A DNA stretch of 15,320 bases from Clostridiaceae bacterium (GTDB taxonomy: Bacteria > Bacillota > Clostridia > Saccharofermentanales > UBA5734): NCBI GenBank assembly GCA_012729935.1, contig JAAYBY010000156.1, positions 1-15,320 on the forward strand. Reading direction: 5' to 3'. Every line of letters starts with the position of its first letter. The first letter of the stretch is position 1. The position numbers and the translations under genes are program-made. Positions 8,454-13,909 of this stretch are shown here, piece after piece. The notes beneath the pieces are model-generated. The model searched no databases and was not told the origin of the DNA. It saw nothing but the letters and a program-made list of their open reading frames with translations.

Positions 8454-8466
8454 GATCAGCCTGATC
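8454..8466. promoter_or_regulatory. Candidate operator between divergent promoters (inverted repeat)
   Basis: GATCAG, one base, then CTGATC form a perfect 6-1-6 inverted repeat. It sits between the -35 box of the exporter promoter and the -35 box of the hydrolase promoter, where a regulator could control both. GATC-containing words are common in this genome, so chance is possible. Confidence 0.35.
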
Positions 8467-8476
8467 TCATATATAG

Positions 8477-8507
8477 TTGAATCGCCTGCTGTCTGACGTG
8501 ATAGAAT
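8477..8507 (+). promoter_or_regulatory. Promoter of the alpha/beta-hydrolase gene
   Basis: TTGAAT (8477-8482) and TAGAAT (8502-8507) are 19 nt apart. A start of transcription near 8514 would leave only about 8 nt before the ATG at 8522, which favours translation from the ATG at 8573. Confidence 0.45.
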
Positions 8508-8572
8508 AATACCAGCAATTAATGAAACGACGATTTGAATGTCATCTGGCGAAAGGAACTTTGCAGGAAATC

Positions 8573-9529
8573 ATGCGGTATCAATTTTCATCAAGAAGAA
8601 GACCTGAGTGCAACATTTTCAGACGGGTGCTAACCGTTTGCCTGGTTCTGATTATCCTGTTCTTGCAAGTTTTTCTGATCACCCATTACGTGGCGGACCA
8701 GATGTTTGATGACAGTGCCAAATTTTCTAAATTGACGGAGGATGTTCAGTATCAGTCGATTTCCGGTGCGTCGATTGCCTACCGTGTCCACGGGTCAGGT
8801 GAACAAACCATGTTGTTAATTCATGGCCTGATGGGATCCTCGTATGATTTTGCTCCGCTCTGGTCATCATTAGGCGAAGAATTTACGATGATATCAGTGG
8901 ATCTGATCGGGTTTGGTTTGTCTGACAAAAACGCCGAACTGAACTACAGTAAAGAAAATATGGCTAAGATTTGCGTACAGCTGATGCTGGAACTGGGCTA
9001 CAGCGAATTTACGGTGCTTGGGCACTCGATGGGCGGGGAGGTCGCGCTAAATGTCGCATACACTTTTCCGGACCATGCAGAGCGGTTGATTCTGATTGAC
9101 AGCGCAGGTATTGAAGATTTGCAGAAAGGGTTCCGCAACGCTGTTCCGGTTTGGATCATTGACTATATATTTCAAAATTATCTGATTCAGCGGCTTTATT
9201 TTCCGGTTGGCTTTGCCGAAAAGAAGCTGGCCAGCAGCGAACTCTTTAATCAATTCTACTTTTTCAACCGGCAGATTCCGGGGACGGCACTGAGAAAGCT
9301 GATTACAGATAATGACAGCGGTCGCCTGAAAGACAAACTGGATCAGATCAAACAGCACACACTCATTATCTGGGGACTGGAAGACACCATCATACCCGTC
9401 GAACAGGGATATCGGCTTGAACAGGCGATATCCGGCAGCTCACTGGTTGTTATTAACAACGCAGGACACCTTCCTTTTCTGGAGAAGCCGGAAGATGTCC
9501 TGTCTGCCATCAAATCATTTATCGACTGA
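8573..9529 (+). CDS. Membrane-anchored alpha/beta-fold hydrolase
   Basis: This serine hydrolase of the alpha/beta-hydrolase fold has 318 residues from the ATG at 8573. The frame is open back to an ATG at 8522 (335 residues), but that start has no ribosome binding site and would be almost leaderless. The 8573 start has AGGAA 3 nt upstream, itself a short spacing, so the start is uncertain. Numbering from 8573: a basic stretch (RRR near residue 9) precedes a hydrophobic segment at about 19-39 (VLTVCLVLIILFLQVF), a signal anchor placing the enzyme outside the membrane. The oxyanion region LIHGLMGS is at 82-89. The nucleophile elbow GHSMGG has Ser152, the acid is Asp271 in WGLEDT, and the base is His299 in NAGHLPF, so the catalytic triad is complete. 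It is divergent from an ABC exporter operon. Substrate is unknown; an esterase or lipase-like activity on lipids or an exported compound is possible. Confidence 0.85.
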   Translation: MRYQFSSRRRPECNIFRRVLTVCLVLIILFLQVFLITHYVADQMFDDSAKFSKLTEDVQYQSISGASIAYRVHGSGEQTMLLIHGLMGSSYDFAPLWSSLGEEFTMISVDLIGFGLSDKNAELNYSKENMAKICVQLMLELGYSEFTVLGHSMGGEVALNVAYTFPDHAERLILIDSAGIEDLQKGFRNAVPVWIIDYIFQNYLIQRLYFPVGFAEKKLASSELFNQFYFFNRQIPGTALRKLITDNDSGRLKDKLDQIKQHTLIIWGLEDTIIPVEQGYRLEQAISGSSLVVINNAGHLPFLEKPEDVLSAIKSFID

Positions 9530-9558
9530 CCGGTTCTGACTGTTAGGGAAGGACCGAA

Positions 9559-11070
9559 TCACTCAGCCCATTCAAGTCCTTCAATTGCCCATGCCGTTAG
9601 TTCGCTGAGTGATGGATGAATGACCATCGACTGGGCGATCGGCTCCAGCGTGCCGGCTTCCGAACAGGGCGGAAAGATTCCGGCGATCGATCGAATGCGT
9701 TTCTGTCTGGCGGTGATTTGCTTCAATGTTTTCTGGGTGCAGCGAAGGCCGGCATTCATCAGGTAAACAAAAGGCTGCAGCAGGATGGCTGCCTGTGGCC
9801 CGACAATATGAACACCGAGAATTTTCATGTTTTCATCAACGATGAGTTTCGTGAAGCCATTATCAGGATCATCTTCTTCATATCCCATGGCATATCCCTT
9901 GGCGATACTGGCGTAATCATTGTATGCTACTTTGTAAGGGATCCCTTTAGCCCGGACTTCATCCTCTCGCAGTCCAACATGGGCAATCTGCGGCGATGTA
10001 AAAACGGCCCAGGGAACCGACCGGTAATCAACTTCCTTTTTTTCGCGCTCTGAGTGAAACAGGTTGTTGACAAGAATCTCCGCTTCGTAATTAGCTTTAT
10101 GCCGGAACTGGAATTTCCCATTAATGTCGCCCAGCGCAAAAACATTCGGCAGGTTGGTTTCCAGATAGGTATTCGTGATGATATAGCCGCGCTGGTCAGT
10201 TTGAACACCGGATTTCTCAACATGAAGCAGATCAGCATTGGAACGGACACCTGCTGCGACAAATATTTCATCGCAATCAACCGCTTGTTCCTCGCCACTG
10301 ATTTCGTGTTTGACCATCAGTCGTTTTCCGGTGTCCGTCAGCGATGCGGCCGAGGCTGTGCACTGGGTCATGACCCGAATGCCCTGATGTCTGAATTCCG
10401 TTTCAAGCAGCGAGCTCACGGCTGGCTCTTCCAGAGGTGCCAGATGTGATGCTTTTTCGATCATGGTTACCTCTGTACCGAAAGCCGAAAAAATATGCGC
10501 AAACTCCAGACCGATGGCACCTCCGCCGATGATCGCAAGCTTTTTCCACGGAGACTTGGGAAACTGGCTGCCAAAGAATGTTTCAGATGTTACATATCCG
10601 GCCGATTCGAGTCCGCTGATCGGCGGTACAAAGGTTCGGACACCGGCTGCAATGACAAACCGGGTACCCTTAAAGGGTTCCGTCCGACCGTGTTTTTCAT
10701 CTGGAACCCAAATGGTGTCAGGGCCGGTGAACTGGGCTGTTCCGCGATAAAGATCCACCTGATCAGCAGCTGACAAACTGTTCTCGATCGATTCGTTGTG
10801 GCTGATATACGACCACATCCGCCGGCTGATTTTCGGCCAGTCTATTTCAGGATCTGGGAATGACACGCCGATTTTACGTGCGTGCCCGGCTTCCCGAACA
10901 AGATCAGCCGGATAGACCAGAACTTTCGATGGAATACAGCCGCGGTTCAGGCAGGTGCCGCCCAGCGAGTCTTTCTCGATGATGGCACAGTTTAATCCGT
11001 GATGCAGAGCGACTTCCAGAATGGACAGTCCGACACCGCTTCCGATGATAACGAGATCATATTGTTTCAT
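9559..11070 (-). CDS. Dihydrolipoamide dehydrogenase-like flavin disulfide oxidoreductase
   Basis: This class I pyridine nucleotide-disulfide oxidoreductase has 503 residues from the ATG at 11070. A GTG at 11079 is in frame, but GGAG lies only 1 nt before it and 10 nt before the ATG. The redox pair is C40 and C45 in GGTCLNRGCIPSK. The FAD motif is IIGSGVGL (8-15), with Leu where GxGxxG expects Gly or Ala. The NAD(P) motif is IIGGGAIGLEFA (180-191), the second FAD contact is LGDINGKF (313-320), and the C-terminal catalytic pair is His485-Glu490 in VIHPSLSE. About 35-40 residues between roughly 440 and 478 are rich in Lys/Arg and hold two further cysteines (C444, C469); this stretch looks long for the family. 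The gene lies 52 nt after the KorB-like gene with no terminator visible, so it is probably the third gene of that operon. No E2 lipoyl protein is nearby; its disulfide substrate is unknown. Confidence 0.88.
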   Translation of the reverse strand: MKQYDLVIIGSGVGLSILEVALHHGLNCAIIEKDSLGGTCLNRGCIPSKVLVYPADLVREAGHARKIGVSFPDPEIDWPKISRRMWSYISHNESIENSLSAADQVDLYRGTAQFTGPDTIWVPDEKHGRTEPFKGTRFVIAAGVRTFVPPISGLESAGYVTSETFFGSQFPKSPWKKLAIIGGGAIGLEFAHIFSAFGTEVTMIEKASHLAPLEEPAVSSLLETEFRHQGIRVMTQCTASAASLTDTGKRLMVKHEISGEEQAVDCDEIFVAAGVRSNADLLHVEKSGVQTDQRGYIITNTYLETNLPNVFALGDINGKFQFRHKANYEAEILVNNLFHSEREKKEVDYRSVPWAVFTSPQIAHVGLREDEVRAKGIPYKVAYNDYASIAKGYAMGYEEDDPDNGFTKLIVDENMKILGVHIVGPQAAILLQPFVYLMNAGLRCTQKTLKQITARQKRIRSIAGIFPPCSEAGTLEPIAQSMVIHPSLSELTAWAIEGLEWAE

Positions 11071-11122
11071 ATTCGACACACTCCATCTTCTAAGTTTGAC
11101 TGTGATTATTCAGATCTCTCGC

Positions 11123-11989
11123 TTAAACAAATGACTGGATCAGATCTTTGATCCGGGATGGATCGCATGTCTGCTCAATCAATGGGGAATGATCTGCCAG
11201 AACAGGATGTCTGGTATGGAATGTTGGTTTTTCGACACGATAAAAAATGCCTGTCGGAATCTGTTCACCTGTTTGCGTGGCCGCCTGAACAGCCTGGGAA
11301 AAATCAGTTGGATCATGACTGTCAGTCAGAGGTTGAACGCGATCCTTGTAACTGGCGAAGGTGTTGACTTTATTGAAACTGATACAGGGCTGCAGAATGT
11401 CGACGAGCGCATAACCCGGGTATTGAATAGCGTCCATCATAATTTGAACCAACTGTTTTTGATCACCGCTAAAAGCGCGTGCCACAAATCCGGCTCCGGC
11501 TGCCAGAGCGAGAAAGACAGGATTGAGCGGCTGGTTGATGTTGCCGTTTGTCTGAACACCGGTGACATGACCGATTTCTGATGTTGGTGAAGCCTGACCT
11601 TTCGTCAGACCGTAAATCTGATTGTCATGAACGAAGTGCGTGATGTCTACATTGCGTCTGATGTTATGGATAAAGTGATTGCCGCCTTCGCCGTAGCTGT
11701 CGCCTTCACCGGTTTCTACAATGACCGTCAGCTTCTCGTTGGCTATTTTTGCGGCGATGGCCGGCGGCAGTGCACGACCGTGCAAACCGCAGAATCCGTT
11801 GGCACTGATATACTGTGGCGTTTTGGCAGCCTGACCGATTCCTGCGACCATCAACACGTGATGCGGGTCAAGATTGAGTTGGGTTAAGGCTTTCTGAAGG
11901 CATGGCAGGATACTGAAGTTGCCGCAACCGGGACACCAGGCCGTTTCATACGTATCAAATGACTGAGTTTGGTGCATGTGATCATTCAT
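11123..11989 (-). CDS. korB: 2-oxoacid:ferredoxin oxidoreductase beta subunit
   Basis: This is the thiamine pyrophosphate and Fe-S subunit of a CoA-acylating 2-oxoacid:ferredoxin oxidoreductase (KorB type), 288 residues. GGAGG at 11996-12000 stands 6 nt before the ATG at 11989 and decides this start over an ATG at 12034. The N-terminal AWCPGCGN gives cluster ligands C19 and C22, and a later cysteine is C202 in LQPCISFNK. Where many homologues have Cys in a GIGCS motif this protein has GIGQAAK (Gln53); C67 in NGFCGLHGR is a possible substitute ligand. The TPP region shows HGR (70-72), GEGDSYGEGGNH (94-105) and DNQIYGLTKGQASPTS (122-137). The start overlaps the korA stop by 8 nt (ATGAATGA), so the subunits are translationally coupled. 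The gene symbol rests on family; the substrate (2-oxoglutarate, pyruvate or branched 2-oxoacids) is not determined. Confidence 0.9.
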   Translation of the reverse strand: MNDHMHQTQSFDTYETAWCPGCGNFSILPCLQKALTQLNLDPHHVLMVAGIGQAAKTPQYISANGFCGLHGRALPPAIAAKIANEKLTVIVETGEGDSYGEGGNHFIHNIRRNVDITHFVHDNQIYGLTKGQASPTSEIGHVTGVQTNGNINQPLNPVFLALAAGAGFVARAFSGDQKQLVQIMMDAIQYPGYALVDILQPCISFNKVNTFASYKDRVQPLTDSHDPTDFSQAVQAATQTGEQIPTGIFYRVEKPTFHTRHPVLADHSPLIEQTCDPSRIKDLIQSFV

Positions 11990-13673
11990 AAGCGACCTCC
12001 CTGATTTTTCTGATGCCTGCAACGATCTCCTCACCGGTCATCTGCCTGCCGTCATACTTCAAGAGGCTTCTGCCACAGGCAAGACCTGTGTATTCGCGAA
12101 TCAGTCCGGCAATCTGGCCTGTCGCATTTTGTTCGACATTGACGATCAGGCGGGCCTGACCGGCAATGTGGGTCAATCGCTTCGTCGGTAACGGGAAAAT
12201 ATCGCTGAAGACAAGAGCTGAGACGCAGCCAGGATGATGTTGTCCTTCCTGATTGAGTGTGGCCACGGCCTCCTGCAGTGGTCCGTACATCGATCCCCAG
12301 CCGACCAGAAGAATGTCACAGGATTCATCGCCGATCAGTTCCGGCTCTTCAAGTTCGCGCTTTAAACCGTCCAGTTTGCGCATCCGTTTGTCCACCATCT
12401 GATTGCGAACTTCGGCTGACTCTGTGATGCGCCCCCACTCATCGTGTTCGTCACTGTCCGCAGTTGTAAGAAACCGCGGATCTCCCGGTATCACGCGAGG
12501 CGATACACCAGACTCTGTAATCTGGTAACGTTTGTAGTCGCTGATATCTTCGGGTGGCTGCACAGGTGTTTCAATTGTCAGATTATCAAGTGAAAACGGC
12601 AAAACAGTTGCTGACGCGTCTGCCAGATATTGATCGCTGAGTAAAATGACCGGAATCTGGTAACGTTCAGCCAGATTAAATGCGCGTATTGTCTGATAGA
12701 ACAGATCCTGGTGGTGGCGCATCGCAATAACCAGTCTGGGGAATTCGCCTTGTGAGGCGGAAACGACAAACTTGAGATCACTTTGTTCGGTACGAGTCGG
12801 CAAGCCGGTAGCTGGTCCGGGTCTCTGCACATCGACCACAACAAGAGGTGTTTCGGTGATGCCTGCCAGACCTAATGCCTCAACCATCAGACTGAAACCA
12901 CCACCGGACGTTCCTGTCATCGATCGGACACCGGCAAACGATGCACCGATTGCCATATTGATAGCGGCGATCTCATCTTCAGCCTGTTCAACAACAATTC
13001 CGCAATGCGTGCTTTGTTCTGCCAGATACTCCATAATGCCGGTTGATGGCGACATGGGATAAGCGGCGTAGAACTTGAGACCTGCTGCAAGCGCACCCAA
13101 AGCAAGCGCTTTATTACCAGACAGAATCATCCAGTCCTGACAGGATCCAGACGGGACAGACCAGCGTTGCTGTGCCAGCTTGTATCCTTCTGCCACCGCT
13201 TTTTGATTGATTGAAATGTATTTTTCGTTCAGAAAAGACGGCAAAACGGGATTGGCCAGTTCAGGTGAGAGACCGAATAAAGCCATCAAGGTCCCGATCG
13301 CGACACTACCTGCCACCCGCGGATTACCCAGCTTCTTGCTGATTTCGTTCAGGGGCAGCGGGAGGAGCCTTGAATCATCTGCATGGGTTGTGGAATCACA
13401 GACAATTAAGCCATTGTCCGACAGCTCGGCCTGATGAAGTGATATTGTTTCTTCATTGAGTGCGAGGATCAGATCAAGATTGTGTGTGTGGGAATGAACC
13501 GGTTCGCTGCCAAATCGAATCTGAATAAAATTATGACCGCCCCGTATACGGGACATGAAGTCACGAACCGTGAAAACATGATATCCAGCCTGTTTGAGAA
13601 TCTTTTCGAGTATGGCGGCAGCTGTGTCTATTCCTTGTCCTGCAGCTCCGCCGATCAGTACATTGACCGTCAT
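11982..13673 (-). CDS. korA: 2-oxoacid:ferredoxin oxidoreductase, gamma-alpha fusion subunit
   Basis: This 563-residue protein is the usual length of KorA-type fusions. Residues 1 to about 170 are the gamma domain, with GGAAGQGIDTAAAIL at 8-22 and the SRIRGGHNF motif at 41-49. Residues from about 185 on are the alpha domain, with YPMSPST (205-211), a variant of the family's YPITPS motif whose Thr helps bind the 2-oxoacid. The conserved RPGPATGLPTRTEQSDL loop is at 284-300 and the transketolase-C-like portion is near 450-560 (VGWGS at 457-461). With KorB it would convert a 2-oxoacid and CoA to acyl-CoA, CO2 and reduced ferredoxin in the cytoplasm. The start ATG follows AGAGGTG with good spacing. 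It is the first gene of korA-korB-reductase; a TATAAT box and inverted repeat lie about 60 nt upstream. Thr-to-Ser in YPMSPST is conservative, so activity is expected. Confidence 0.92.
   Translation of the reverse strand: MTVNVLIGGAAGQGIDTAAAILEKILKQAGYHVFTVRDFMSRIRGGHNFIQIRFGSEPVHSHTHNLDLILALNEETISLHQAELSDNGLIVCDSTTHADDSRLLPLPLNEISKKLGNPRVAGSVAIGTLMALFGLSPELANPVLPSFLNEKYISINQKAVAEGYKLAQQRWSVPSGSCQDWMILSGNKALALGALAAGLKFYAAYPMSPSTGIMEYLAEQSTHCGIVVEQAEDEIAAINMAIGASFAGVRSMTGTSGGGFSLMVEALGLAGITETPLVVVDVQRPGPATGLPTRTEQSDLKFVVSASQGEFPRLVIAMRHHQDLFYQTIRAFNLAERYQIPVILLSDQYLADASATVLPFSLDNLTIETPVQPPEDISDYKRYQITESGVSPRVIPGDPRFLTTADSDEHDEWGRITESAEVRNQMVDKRMRKLDGLKRELEEPELIGDESCDILLVGWGSMYGPLQEAVATLNQEGQHHPGCVSALVFSDIFPLPTKRLTHIAGQARLIVNVEQNATGQIAGLIREYTGLACGRSLLKYDGRQMTGEEIVAGIRKIREVAYE
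11995..12000 (-). promoter_or_regulatory. Shine-Dalgarno site deciding the korB start
   Basis: GGAGGT on the minus strand, inside the last codons of korA and 5 nt before the ATG at 11989. It selects this start over the upstream in-frame ATG at 12034, which would overlap korA by 53 nt. Confidence 0.85.
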
Positions 13674-13730
13674 AACGCACCTCTTCTATTCGAGTCCGCA
13701 TCCAGCTGTTTGATCTTTTGAAACGATCCG

Positions 13731-13743
13731 GACATTATATGTC
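13731..13743. promoter_or_regulatory. Inverted repeat over the -10 box of the korA promoter (candidate operator)
   Basis: GACAT, 3 nt, ATGTC form a perfect inverted repeat. Read on the minus strand it contains a perfect TATAAT (13734-13739), the best -10 box upstream of korA, though the matching -35 (CATCTT at 17 nt) is poor. A weak -35 with a -10 inside an inverted repeat fits a promoter that needs or is blocked by a regulator. The repeat half-sites are short. Confidence 0.45.
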
Positions 13744-13765
13744 ACAATCACCTCTTAAGATGTAT

Positions 13766-13785
13766 GATAGCAGATTTCTGCTGTC
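13766..13785. promoter_or_regulatory. 20-bp imperfect palindrome between divergent genes
   Basis: GATAGCAGA and TCTGCTGTC flank a TT centre: nine-base arms with a single mismatch, and the inner six bases (AGCAGA/TCTGCT) pair perfectly. The 2-nt centre is too small for a stable RNA loop, so a DNA-binding site for a dimeric regulator is the likelier reading. It lies about 30 nt upstream of the korA -10 and about 70 nt upstream of the ATPase -10. Confidence 0.45.
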
Positions 13786-13834
13786 TCTGGCCACCAATAT
13801 CATGTAATGGCTCTGCAACATGCGCTTAAGCTTC

Positions 13835-13863
13835 GGTTTGCTGAGACGTGTCTGTGCTACAAT
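13835..13863 (+). promoter_or_regulatory. Extended -10 promoter of the HerA-like ATPase gene
   Basis: TGCTACAAT (13855-13863) is an extended -10 element. The hexamer 17 nt upstream is GGTTTG (13835-13840), a poor -35, which extended -10 promoters tolerate. Transcription would start near 13870 with a leader of about 40 nt. Confidence 0.5.
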
Positions 13864-13909
13864 GGGGATAAATAATATTTCATTGTCGCGTTTCTGGAGG
13901 TGAATGTTT

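Noticed and set aside
9530..9558. Terminator between the hydrolase and the reductase
   Set aside because: A six-pair stem with one G-U pair can be drawn (CGGTTC with GGACCG), but the loop is long and there is no T-tract on either strand.
9616..10773. Several plus-strand open frames of 92-145 codons opposite the reductase
   Set aside because: The minus-strand frame carries the full disulfide reductase motif set; the antisense frames show no domain or start signal.
13824..13831. GCTTAAGC palindrome as an operator
   Set aside because: It is only 8 bp and isolated; such palindromes are expected by chance.
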